A stretch of 64,000 bases of DNA from Hymenopus coronatus (Eukaryota; Arthropoda; Insecta; Mantodea; Hymenopodidae): positions 62,112,501-62,176,500 of the forward strand of contig CM060899.1 in NCBI GenBank assembly GCA_030762935.1, written 5' to 3'. The position numbers and the translations under genes were made by a program. Of this stretch, positions 35,930 to 46,904 are shown piece by piece. Below the pieces are notes generated by a model. It saw only the letters and a list, made by a program, of their open reading frames with translations, was not told the DNA's origin and did no database searches. How positions within the stretch are numbered: position 1 is the stretch's first letter; every line of letters starts with the position of its first letter.

Positions 35930-36884
35930 AAAAATATACACAGCATGGGAGGTGTATAGAGAACAATGCTTATAACACTAAAATGTACCTCATTTTGTCT
36001 GCTTACTAATAGCATTGTCTTATATGAAGCATAAATTTTAGGGTCTATTGTGTTTTGGACGGCCCTGCACTATGTTTCTCCTTTATTTACATACATCACG
36101 CAACGACAGCTCCTGTGTTTACACTTCGCACACCGCCGACCTGCATTCGCGTGATTTGCAGTGAGGAATCGAGGGACCGATCCAGTAGCAAACTTTCCGT
36201 TACACAATGTATTACTTTAAATATGCTGAATTAGCAGGTATTAATTTAATTTACACCGCAAGTGGGGAATCTGCCAATGCTGCATGGGAGTGTATCATCG
36301 GCTATTTCTAAATCGTTAACTACATTGAATCAAAGGATCTGTGACCAGGTTCTCTTAATTCCCGATTTGAATTTATGAACTGTTGAGGCTTAATTTTAAT
36401 TTCTCACATTTGTGAGAGAAATGAGAGTGATATTGCAGTTTAAAAACGGAAGCGCAAATTCTTGTATGTTGGTTTTTACGTTATGCATTTGGTCAATAAA
36501 ATCAAATTTAAATAAAAGTAAAGTGATTGTGTTCAATATTTTTAAATAAATCCTGAATACATTGTGAATCCTAATCAGATAATGTGATATAAAACAACGT
36601 AGGTTGAAGTTTCATTGCGATTGATATTCTTCCCTCACATCACCTATAGTCGAACAGAGCAAATGGCAGAGGATAGAGGACCGTGTGACCTGTTACGTAA
36701 ACAACCGAACATCTGACATAGGAAATAATAGCCATCGTAAAAACATCATAAAAGTTTCCTCGTGAACACAAATTTAGAAAATAGCGAAAAAATTTGCACA
36801 TACTGGTTCATCTCTTACGCTGATAAATAGTTACACTTATAAATATTTCACCCTCACACTGTATATTAAGGCTACCGGTATACA
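35930..36884. other. Longest repeat-free stretch of the left part
   Basis: About 950 bp with no coding signal. A weak exon-like reading at 36171-36210 lacks a convincing donor. Confidence 0.5.
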
Positions 36885-37135
36885 AAATGTTAGATAGGTA
36901 GAGTCGGACTGAAAAATTAAATGCCATAGCAGTGATTTGAACCTCGGATCTCTCGGTCTCTAACGGGTTGCATTACCACTGAGCTACCATGGCAATATGC
37001 CAGCGCCGCATTAAACTTCTCAACTGGTTCGCGTGATTCCCGGTAAACCACAAGGCGATCTCAAATTATTTTGAGATGACAACCCCAATGGCAACTTACA
37101 ATGTCGTAAGCACTTTAAGTCCCAGAATTCTGAAC
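36885..37135 (-). mobile_element. tRNA-derived SINE, type B, with 5' extension
   Basis: Same order as the 2.7 kb copy: the extension with CCGGTAAACCACAAGG-like sequence, then the tRNA-like head GCCATGGTAGCTCAGTGGTA, then a B box-like GGTTCAAATCAC and the body. A second copy in the opposite direction starts about 50 bp downstream. Confidence 0.75.
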
Positions 37136-37181
37136 ATAGCCAACTATTATGTTAATTAAAATTTAATTCCGCAATTTAATG

Positions 37182-37320
37182 CCATGGTAGCTCAGTGGTA
37201 GAGTAACCGGCTAGAGACCGGAATATCCGTGGTTTATACCCCGGCTATGGTATTGCATTTATCAGTCTGACTCTACCTATCCAGCTCCTGCCCTATACAC
37301 GGCTTGTGTGAGAAAATAAT
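37182..37320 (+). mobile_element. tRNA-derived SINE, type B, without the extension
   Basis: It begins at the tRNA-like head GCCATGGTAGCTCAGTGGTA, followed by GAGTAACCGGCTAGAGACCGG-like arm sequence in shorter form and a degenerate B box (GTGGTTTATACC). It ends with the shared CTCTACCTATCCAGCTCCTG body. Confidence 0.75.
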
Positions 37321-37369
37321 TAAACCGATATAAAATGTTTTAGCACTAAATATTTTTCAATGTATTATT

Positions 37370-38240
37370 ACTTTCTCTACACGTACTATGTACATAGTGT
37401 ATAGAGAAGGCATTGCATTCCACCCAAAAGTTCAATACCGAGATTTAAACGGAAATACACGTTTTGGGTCCCCCTGAATCCAAAAAAAGCGTTTTTGGAA
37501 AAAGGTCCGTGTGTGTCTGCGTTTGTGTGTGTGTCTGTGGCCAGCATAGCTCAAAAACGAAGAGACCGTTGAATACCCAGCTTGGTACTTAAGTTTGGTA
37601 TCTTGTAAGGATGCGACACGAAGATTTTCAAGAAAATCCCCCACCCCCAACTACCCTTTACATGGAACTTTTTTCGAAAATGTAATATCTCAAAAATGGC
37701 TCTAACGATTTTGATTAAAATATCGTATATTAAAGATATTTACCTGACAAATAAAATGTATATCTTGAATTTTCTGGGAATAGCCTCTGAAGACCCCTTT
37801 ATTCTGGATGAATTTTGCGGAATTTTGCATAACTGCTAAACAGTAAGAGATAGACAAAACCTTACCACACAAAAAATGTAAATCACATTAAAGCACACAA
37901 TTTATGTTATATAGGTATATTTATTTCGTGGATTTAATCACTTTTGAGATATTCCTTGTTTTTGGTTTCAGCCTTGAAAAACGTATACCTTTCTCATACA
38001 GGAGTTTGTCAACTCGTGCCCATACAAACAAAGAAACTTCAGTTACATAGCAACCAGCTTTTAACTATCACTTTAACTTATGATACTATCTTATTTCGCT
38101 TCTACTTACAAGGAAGCATGTAATAAGACTATTTCTGCTTATTTTTTCTGGATTAGCATGAAGTAAATAGAAGCATAAGTTTTTTAACAATAATTTGTTG
38201 CAGAGATGTAGAGAAAGTCATGTGAATGGAACACATAAGA
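37370..38240 (-). mobile_element. W1 full-length copy, well preserved
   Basis: 871 bp with a perfect hairpin core, GT repeat and 5' terminus CACATAAGA. A good reference copy. Confidence 0.95.
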
Positions 38241-38576
38241 TTTTATAAAGCAATTAGAATAAATACAAGAGAATTTCTGTCGAAAAGTTAATGCTTGTTG
38301 TATTTTTCTTTCCCCAGCATCTGAATGACTTTGGGCAGCTATTAAATATTTTGTGTCATCTGGGAATGCTTCCCCGACTTTTATTAAACCGTAAATAGTT
38401 TCCCTGGCTTTCCCAGAGAGATTTTTATTTCCCTGACCTTCTCTGACCTTTCAGATCTGCGTGAACCATGTTAAAACTGCCAAGAGGAAGCGCGCTACCT
38501 ACGCACATCAATCAGAATATAAACATATCTTGGGATTCCCGTTTATATATAGGGTCTTTCAAAAGTCACTTCAAAT
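38241..38576. other. Unique sequence, nothing recognised
   Basis: Includes TTCCCTGACCTTCTCTGACC, which resembles repeat-tail sequence but has no second copy here. Confidence 0.5.
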
Positions 38577-39354
38577 TTTGCAACAAATTATCGTTAAAAA
38601 CCTTATGCTTCTATTTATTTCATTCTAATCGAGAAAAAATAGCAGAAATAGTCTTCTTACTTACTTCCTTGTAAGTAGAAGCGAAATAAGGGAGTACCAT
38701 AGGTTAAAGTGATAGTCAAAAGCTGGTTGCTATGTGACTGAAGTTCCTTTGTTTGTATGGACAGGAGTTGACAAATTCCTGTATGAGAAAAGTATAAGTT
38801 TTAAAAGCTGAAACCAATAACAAGGAATATCTTAAAAACGATCAACTCCACGAAAAAAAAAGGTATATAATATAAATTGTGTTTTTTAAAGTGCTCCACA
38901 TTTTTGTGGTAAGTTTTTGTCTATCTCTACGATTTACCAGTTATGCAAATTTCAATAAAAATCATTCAGAATAAAGATGTCTTTAGAGGCTATTCCCAGA
39001 AAATTCAAGATATATTACATTTTATTTGGCTTGTAAATATCTTAAATATAAGAGATTTTAATCAAATGCGTTAGAGCCATTCTTTAGAAAATCAAAGTTT
39101 TCGAAATTTGTTCCATGTAAAGGGTAGTTTGGGTTGGGGGCTTGAAAATCTTCGTGTCACATCCTTGGAAGATACCACACCCAAATACCAAGTTTGGTTT
39201 TTAACGGTCTTTTCGTTTTTGAGCTGTCCACAGACACACACGGACATTTTTCTAAAAATGTTTTTTTTTTTTGGATTCAGGGGATCTCAAAACATATATG
39301 TCCGTAGAAATCTTGGTATCGATTTTTGGGTGCATTACAATACTTTCTCTATGT
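38577..39354 (+). mobile_element. W1 copy truncated at both ends
   Basis: Starts at TTTTGCAACAAATTATCG and ends at CAATACTTTCTCTATGTAC, lacking termini. Confidence 0.88.
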
Positions 39355-40141
39355 ACAGGTTATCAACAACAGTGTCACTTAAACTATCCTTCTCCCAAAA
39401 CAACGCTTCTTCTTTCGTTACATGTTCGAACTGCAAGCAACTGTGTAAACAATTTGCGGAAATCAGGTAACTCATACGAATTGCTGGGTCTTATAGCTCT
39501 GTTTAACGGTATAAATCGACGTTTGTTAAACTCGTAAGTATTTGTATACAATATTATATCATTTAAGAATGCCTTTATTCTGTCATTTAGATTATTAGCT
39601 TGGTGTTACATTACTGCGCGCATTGCTACTGTGTTGTACCGCGGTCCACTGACCACGCGGATCGGTTTTGGCGGGGATCAACCTAAGAGTGAATACAAAA
39701 TAGGTTGGACCCGGAAAGCCGTTGAAGGTGACTTTCATTAATGAATTCATAACGCGAAAACGAAGCGTTTTAGAGAATATATTTATATGAACATATTTTC
39801 TTGTCAGGAATCCATGCCCAAACGTTGTAAAAGTATTTTTGAATCATACTGTATATACGTCACTACAGACCACAACTCAGAATCGGATGGCTGCATTATG
39901 AAAGCTCTGTACCTTATGCTGGTTACATATCTGTCATTCTGAAGGGTGTTGTGAAATACATGCACAAGATGAGAAACCCACACATTTGTCGTGACACGAG
40001 TTGAACGTAGTCCTTGAATATTTGATAAAAATGTCAGATTTCGCTTACATATCACATCTTATCTCATCCTTTTGGAGGCAACATCAAGAAGGAACACAAG
40101 GTAGAAATATGTTAGACCAAAGGTCGTTATAGCATATATAA
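39355..40141. other. Unique sequence, nothing supported
   Basis: No W1. GC-richer at 39640-39720. No frame with splice sites that fits the dipeptidase phases convincingly. Confidence 0.5.
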
Positions 40142-40222
40142 GAGAATGAATTGCACTCCACCCAAATATTCGATACCGAGATTTCACCGGAAATACATTT
40201 TTGAGGAATCCTGAATAAAACA
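40142..40222 (-). mobile_element. W1 3' side piece
   Basis: About 80 bp (CGATACCGAGATTTCACCGG) without hairpin, ending in the A-run before the next copy. Confidence 0.8.
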
Positions 40223-40226
40223 AAAA

Positions 40227-41035
40227 TCTGATGTGTTCCATTCACATGACTTTCTCTACTTCTCTGTAAAAAATTATTGTTAATAAGCTTATTTTTCTAT
40301 TTACTTCATGCTAATCGAGAAAAAAATTAGCAGAAATAGTCTTGTTACTTGCTTCCTTGTAAGTAGCGAAATATGGGTGTATCATAGGTTAAAGTGAAGT
40401 CAAAACAAACTCCCGCATGAGAAAAATAGAAGTTTTTTATAGCTAAAACCAATAACTAGGAATATCTCAAAAACGGTCAACTCCACGAAAAAAATGTATG
40501 TAACATAAATTGTGTGTCTTAATGTGTTCTACATTTTTTGTGTGGTAGGTTTTTGTCCATCTCTTATGGTTTAGCAGTTATGCAAGATTTCGTAAAACTC
40601 ATCCAGAATAAAGTAGTCTTCAGAGGCTATTCCCAGAAAATTTAAAATATACATATTATTTGTCAGGTAAATATCTTTAATATATGATATTTTAATGAAA
40701 ATCGTTACAGCCATTTTTGGGGAAATAAACATTTTCAAAACTTTTCCATGAAAAGGGTAGTTTGGGGTGGGGGAATTTTCTTGAAAATCCTCGTGTCGCA
40801 TCCTTGGAAGATAGAAACTTAAATACCAAGTTTGGTATTTAACAGTCTTTTCGTTTTTGACTATGTTGTCCACAGACACACACACACACGCACATACGGA
40901 CCTTTTTCCAAAAATGCTTTTTTGTACTCAGGGGGATCCAAAACAAGTATTTCCGTTGAAATCTCGGTATCGACTTGTTGGGTAGAATGCAATACCTTCT
41001 CTATACACTATGTACATAGTACGTGTAGAGAAAGT
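40227..41035 (+). mobile_element. W1 near full-length copy
   Basis: Both termini, CA repeat and perfect hairpin. A small deletion near 40407. Confidence 0.94.
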
Positions 41036-42371
41036 AAAGAGTGGAACACAGCAGACTTTTTCCCCATTCCTTAGAAATCGGTTTTTAGCAAGAAAGTGGA
41101 ACAAGTACCCAGAGGAAACGTGGAAATCAAGCAATTTTATATGCGTGTGAGAACGTGTAGAACGACGCTGTTGAAGACAAATCGTAGATAAGGCAGGAAC
41201 ATTAGAGCTGCAAACACCTGACCACACTGGATGATAGGAATCCTCACATACCGAGAGTCGCTTTGTGACCCGGACACGATCGCGCGTATGCGTGATTCGC
41301 TTGCACTATGATGACCTCGGTTCTTGTATTGTTACGTAAGCTCACAAACGTGAATGACCCACTCAACGCTAATGGGCTATGAAACTGTCAGCTATAATAG
41401 GATCTCTGGTATGTTAACAGAATCGTGTCTGGTACTATATAAATATAAAAGTTCGGGTCCATAAAGTACTAATTCAGTTTACTTTAAGTTGTTATTAGTG
41501 TCTACACTTATTGCGGAAGAGTTATCAATAGCATTTAGTGTACTTTGTGTTATGTAACACAAATTGCATAGTATCATTAACCCCAATCTGTCATGTAAAA
41601 AGATAAATAGATTTTCATATGTAACACCACGAGTTGTATTTGACAGTTCAGCTCCACTATTAAAGCCCCAATGGAATGGCCGAGATTAGGCAATTTCAAC
41701 TAATCGCGGTCATCTGACTGGAACGATATTGTGGAAACATCTTATCGCAGCTGATGTTCATTTCTTTGAAATCTTGTCGCTCCTAACGTTCATATGTTTA
41801 ATCTTCTGTCTAAGTTATTGGTGACAAGGTGACAATCCAGGCAGCCAACCTTCTTCACTTTTAATAACTGTCAGTTCCACAGTTGTACTTTCAATTAATT
41901 CAGTTACAATGTTTATTTAAAATTTTATCCAGTTCATAATGTATTTAGTTCAAAAAAGGAGTGAAAATAATCATTATTTGTATTTCTTATGTATGAGATG
42001 AGTGCAATAACCTCAAATAAAATAACGTATCCCTCCATTTCATGTATTACTTATTAAAAGTTGAAATAAAATAATTGTTCCCTATGTCTATTGTTGCTAT
42101 TGATATTCATACATTGGTGTAGACATAGTTGGCCATATCATAATTCAGGAGGCCGTGAAGAAAGAAAAAAAAGTCATCGATAAATAAACATGGTCGAATG
42201 TGTCATCTACCATTTGAGAACTAGTGTAAGTATTACAATCATAACCTGATAAAAATTTTCAAATACAACTCGTATTTTCATGTCTTCATCTCGTGGTATC
42301 ACTTATGATAAGATAATTCAGCGAAATAGATTATTAATAATTTATAATATATAGGAAGGGAGATTTTATCA
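41036..42371. other. Repeat-poor 1.3 kb
   Basis: Holds the LTR-like segment at 41329-41627 and an inverted pair ACGAGTTGTATTTG (41631-41645) with CAAATACAACTCGT (42259-42272). Confidence 0.5.
41329..41627 (+). promoter_or_regulatory. Promoter-like or LTR-like segment
   Basis: Begins TGTTACGTAA and ends ATATGTAACA, an imperfect inverted pair with TG...CA ends. It contains a TATA-like CTATATAAATATA (41436-41448) with an initiator-like TTCAGTTTAC about 30 bp downstream. No target duplication was found, so a solo LTR is unproven. No open frame follows. Confidence 0.22.
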
Positions 42372-42568
42372 GATTATCTTTTAAAAGATTTGACTATCAC
42401 TTTAACCTATGGTACCCCCTTATTTCCCTTCTACTTACAAGAAAGCAAGTAATAATACTAGTTCTGCTAGTTTTTTCTTGATTAGCATTAAGTAAATAGA
42501 AGAATAAGGGTTATATCAACAATTTTTGTAGAGATGTAGAGAAATCGATGTGAATGGAACACATCATA
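42372..42568 (-). mobile_element. W1 5' end piece
   Basis: From AAAAGATTTGACTATCACTT to ACACATCATA, followed by a T-run and the next unit. Confidence 0.88.
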
Positions 42569-42573
42569 TTTTT

Positions 42574-42669
42574 ACTTTCTCTACACATACTAAGTGCATA
42601 GTGTATCGAGAAGGTATTGCACATTCCACCCAAAAATTCGATACTGAGATTTCACCGGAGCACATCAGA
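42574..42669 (-). mobile_element. W1 miniature: hairpin end fused to 5' terminus
   Basis: 96 bp. The 3' hairpin end up to TTTCACCGG is fused to AGCACATCAGA, with all of the body deleted. Confidence 0.85.
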
Positions 42670-42797
42670 TTTTTTACTCTCAAACTCTAAGTTAGTTGCA
42701 ATAAATTTAAAACAGAATTCATCTCATCCAACCGTCCATATCAGTCTATTTAAAATACTACTTGTGTTACCTTTGTCTCTTCCAAAGAAACATTTTT

Positions 42798-43643
42798 ACT
42801 TTCCCTAACACGTGTGTACCATACTGTACATAGTAGCTAGAGAAGGTATTGTATTCCACCCAACAATTCAATGCCGCGATTTAACGGAAATATGTTTCGA
42901 GTTTCCCTGAGTCCGAAAAAAAAATTTTTTTAGAAAAACGTCTGTGTGTGTCTGTGGACAGCATAGCTCAAAAAGACTGTTAAATACCAAACTTGGTTTT
43001 TATACTTAGTATGTTCCAAGGATGCGATACGAAGATTTTTCAAGAAAATCCACACACCACGAACTACTAGTTGCATGAAAAAAGTGTTTGAAAATTTTAT
43101 TTTTCTCAAAAATGGCTCTAACGATTTTGATTAAAATACCGCCGTATATTAAAGATGCGAGTATTTACATCACAAATAAAATATATAGGCACTTTGAGCT
43201 TTATGGGAATAGTCTCTGAAGATATCTTTATTCTGGATGAATTTTGCAGAATTTTGCATAACGGTTAAACCGTACTATACAAAAACGTAGATCTCGTTAA
43301 AACACGTAATTTATGTCATGTAAGTTTTTCTTGTAGAGTGGCCGTTTTCGAGATATTCTTTGTTATTGCTTTCAATTTTAAGGCACTTAAACTTTTCTCA
43401 AGCGGGAAGATATCTTTCTTCTCGTTTCTATTTTGTTTGCTTCTGGCAAACGAACGGCTTTGAAAGGACGAGACTCTCACTTTAGTCTGTGCATTTTCTT
43501 ATTTCCCTTCTACTTACTATTAATATGACTAACTCTGCTTATGTTTATCTTGATTAGATGATGTAGATAACAGATTAATGTTTTGAATGAAAGGTTTGTT
43601 TACCGAACAGCTAGAGGACATCATGTGAATGGAACACATTAGA
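42798..43643 (-). mobile_element. W1 copy
   Basis: Mutated hairpin (ACCATACTGTACATAGTAGC), body complete, ends ACACATTAGA. Confidence 0.92.
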
Positions 43644-43794
43644 TTTTTTCCCTTCTGCTTACAAGGAACCAAGTAGTAAGACTATTTCTGTTAGTTTTTG
43701 TCTTGATTAGTATGAAGCAAATAGAAAAATAAGGTTTTTAATACTAATTTATTGCAGAAACTTAGAGAAAGTCATGTGAATGGAACACATCAGA
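43644..43794 (-). mobile_element. W1 5' end piece next to a dipeptidase exon
   Basis: Ends CACATCAGA at 43794. The T-run that follows lies 21 bp or less before the exon at 43816. Confidence 0.92.
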
Positions 43795-43815
43795 TTTTTT
43801 TCCACGCTGTTGCAG

Positions 43816-44002
43816 GAACTGTGCTTTTGGTGCAGGCACCACGAAGGCTAGTGGCGGTGTTGGTGGTGTTACTAGTGGCGGTTGGTGTAGGAGTTAGCGT
43901 ACCCCTAGCACTAAGGAGCAGCAGCAGAGGTCGGGATACTGCACTTCAGGAACATCTAGAGGTCGTCACAAGACTGCTCCACGAGGTTCCTCTAGTAGAC
44001 GG
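43816..44002 (+). CDS. Membrane dipeptidase exon: membrane anchor and start of catalytic domain
   Basis: The acceptor is ctgttgcag and the donor is gtaagt. The exon enters in phase 1 and leaves in phase 2, and encodes about 62 residues. After a short basic stretch (APRR) comes about 22 hydrophobic residues rich in V, L, A and G, followed by LRSSSRGRD. This is a single transmembrane or signal-anchor segment with positive charge on the upstream side, which suggests a type II membrane protein with the enzyme outside the cell. The exon ends LLHEVPLVDG, the conserved lead-in to the first zinc motif, which the next exon completes as DGHNDLPW. Vertebrate DPEP1 is instead held by a GPI anchor after a cleaved signal peptide, so the anchor differs. 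A second AG lies at 43834-43835 and would give a shorter exon in another phase. A W1 repeat ends only 21 bp upstream. Confidence 0.8.
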
Positions 44003-44492
44003 GTAAGTGCATCACCATAAGCACAGCACAAACCGTTCTGAGACAAACACCTATATACAGTGGAAGGAATGTAAGTGATTGTCTTAAGTGAATGCAACTC
44101 AATACCCATGTATATTTACCACCGCGAATGTAGAACTAAAAGCATGTTGGGCGCTACTGGCAGGCACAGAAGACGCGGACGGGCTAGGTAAATTTATACT
44201 TAAGGCAAGACCGCTGAGATCTGAGAAGGTTGACAATAGAGGGCGATAAGAATAGCCAAACAAAAGTGATTGTAATGTCTTTACATACATATAATTTATG
44301 TAATGCTTGTGCTATTGTTGTGTTGTCGTGTTAATATTATGTGTACATATTAGGTGCATTTGTCTACTATAATAGAGTACATTAATGCAGCTGAATAAAG
44401 TGCACTCTGTGTTGTAAATTAAAGTTCTGTATTTGAATATCCTTGAACTTTTATTTTTGGTTTATTCTTTTTAATTCTTTGTTGTTTTTTTT
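44003..44492. other. Intron after the anchor exon, nothing recognised
   Basis: Unique sequence up to the next W1 copy. Confidence 0.6.
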
Positions 44493-45342
44493 ACTTTCTC
44501 TACACGTACTATGTACATAGTGTATATAGAAGGTATTGCAAAATTCGATACCGAGATTTCACCGAAAATATATGTTTTAGGGTCCCCTGTATCCAAAAAA
44601 AGTATTTTCAGAAAAAGGTCCGTGTGTGTGAGTCCGTGTGTCAGTGAACACGATAACTCAAAAACGAAAAGTAGCTAAAATACCAAACTCGGTGTTTAAG
44701 TTTGGTATCTTCCAGGGATACGACACGAAGATTTTGAGAAAAATCCCCCACCCCAAACTACCCTTTATATGGAATTGTTTTCGAAAATTTTGATTTTCTA
44801 AAAAATGGCTCTAACGATTTTGATTAAAGCATCGTATATTAAAGACATTTACTTAACAAATAAAATGTATATTTTGAATTTTCTGGGAATAGCTTCTGAT
44901 GACTACTTTATTCTGGGTAAATTTTGCGGAATTTTGCATAACTGCTAAACCGTAAGAGATGGACAAAAACTTACCACATAACAAGTGTAGAGAACTTTAA
45001 AACACACAATTTATGTTATATACATTTTTTTCGTGGAGTTGATTGTTTTTTATGTATTCCTTGTTTTTGGTTTCAGCTATAAAAACACACTTTTCTCATA
45101 GTGGACTTTGTGAACTCGTGTCCATACAAACAAAGGAACTTCAGTCACATAGCAACCAGCTTTTGACTATCACTTTAACCTATGGTACTCCCTTATCTCA
45201 CTTCTACTTACAAGGAAGCAAGTAATAAGACTATTTCTGCTAAATTTTTCTCGATTAGAGTGAAGTAAATAGGAGCATAAGCTTTTTAACAATAATTTGT
45301 TTTAGAGATATAGAGAAATTCATATGAATGGAACACGCCAGA
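44493..45342 (-). mobile_element. W1 full-length copy
   Basis: 850 bp, intact hairpin core, first intron after the anchor exon. Confidence 0.94.
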
Positions 45343-45531
45343 TTTATTTTTAGTGTGTATTACAAAAGCTCGTACGGTCTGTGGACCCGTGCGATTGATG
45401 AAGTTCAATGCATGATACTGATATACCAATAAATACACTTATTCATTCATTCAATAGTTTCTGTATCACGTATGTTAAAAATTAAAAATAATAATCTGTT
45501 TAATAAGTCTGGTACCTAATTACTTAAACGT

Positions 45532-45840
45532 GACGCCGTGGGTGAATGGTTCGACCGCTCACCTTCCATCTAGACGGCCCAAGTTCAATCCCAAGCACCC
45601 GCATGTGGAACTCGTGGTGGACGAAGCGGATCCTTCGGTTTCCCCCGCCACTCATTGCACCAGTTGTTCCATCACCACCTTTCCAATCATCAATTTCGCT
45701 TAGATTTCATATCATCCACTTCCTCATGTTCATGCCTGGTTACGGGCCGACCCCTCGTAACAGGTTCATCTTTCTGTAAGTCCTAGGGGGGTGTCAGACC
45801 TACAATTACGGTGAGGGTAAATCAATTACGAAACCAAATC
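45532..45840 (+). mobile_element. tRNA-derived SINE, divergent type C
   Basis: Head GACGCCGTGGGTGAATGGTT, B box-like CAAGTTCAATCCC, then the shared TGGTGGACGAAGCGGATCC and GGTTTCCCCCGCCA body. The distal part (TTACGGGCCGACCCCTCGTA) is not shared with the other type C copies. Confidence 0.7.
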
Positions 45841-46130
45841 TAATTACTTAAACCAGGGTTAATATGCCAGATTTTTTAATATTTATTAAATTCCGCATTT
45901 ATACATACATCGTTTTAGATGAATATAACAAACACAATTATGAATATAAATTATAAATGTAAAAGTAACATATAAAAAGCAAAAATATGAATTCAAACAA
46001 ATAAAACTACTAATCAAACTTCTAAAATATAATATAATAAATAATAAACTAAAGCATCAATCACACATAATACGTACGTACCAATAATTACTATTACTAC
46101 TTCTAAACAACTACAGATTACTTCTAAACA

Positions 46131-46315
46131 GCGTATGTGCAATGTACATAGTATACAGAAAAGATATTGTATTCCATCCAAAAATTGGATACCGAAATTT
46201 CATCTGAAATACATGTTTTGATGTTTTAAGAAAAAATCCGTGTGTATGTGTCTGTGTACAGCATAACGCAAAATCGAAAAGTCGGTTAAATACCGAACTC
46301 GGTATTGAACTGTTT
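46131..46315 (-). mobile_element. W1 3' end piece
   Basis: Hairpin remnant (GCAATGTACATAGTATACAG) to CTCGGTATTGAACTG. Confidence 0.85.
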
Positions 46316-46904
46316 GTCTGTCCCCCTTCACATGTTGTGCGCCAAATATAGCTATTTCCACTGTCGACACACATTTATGGGATAAAAAAAAACTCCCCAA
46401 CATTTTTCCATAGTGTCGTCTGCGACGAAATTCAACTGCGATCTGTTGGGAAAAGTTCAAGCTATTCATTCCTCCCGCTCTTCGGCGGGCCACCCTGGAG
46501 ACAGTTCGACAGTCTAGCTGGCAATTTGTCCTTAAGAGCACAGCGAAGTTTCTTTGCATGGCCGCCAAGGGTAAGCAAAAGTGGTTTTCCTTTCGGATTG
46601 GGCAAATTTGTGGGGTTGAATAGGTTTTGGTAAGTGAAAATACTTATTATTTTTTCATCACAAGATTTAGTTTTCAAATTGTGAATTCTAGGCCTATAAC
46701 TTAAAAATGTAAAACTTATTCGAAGCAAAATACCTTTAAATCCAGTTATACCTTTAATGGCTGCTTGTTAAAAGATCTCAAATTAATACATTGTAAAACT
46801 GCCAGTGCATTTTTTCCAGTTTCCTGGAATCTTTCCCTTTTTACGATTAACTTTAGTTATTTGCCTACAATAGCGACAATAGAACATTTAAGCTCAGTGT
46901 CTTC
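46316..46904. other. GC-richer unassigned segment
   Basis: Two overlapping minus-strand open readings (46200-46568 and 46462-46728) lie in different frames. No motif is recognised; possibly a decayed mobile element. Confidence 0.4.

Noticed and set aside
36171..36210. A hidden dipeptidase exon between 1407 and 43816
   Set aside because: The acceptor is acceptable, but the donor is poor and the reading shows no family feature.
39400..39450. A hidden exon ending at GAAATCAG/gtaact
   Set aside because: The donor is good, but the acceptor lacks a pyrimidine tract and the reading is too short to judge.
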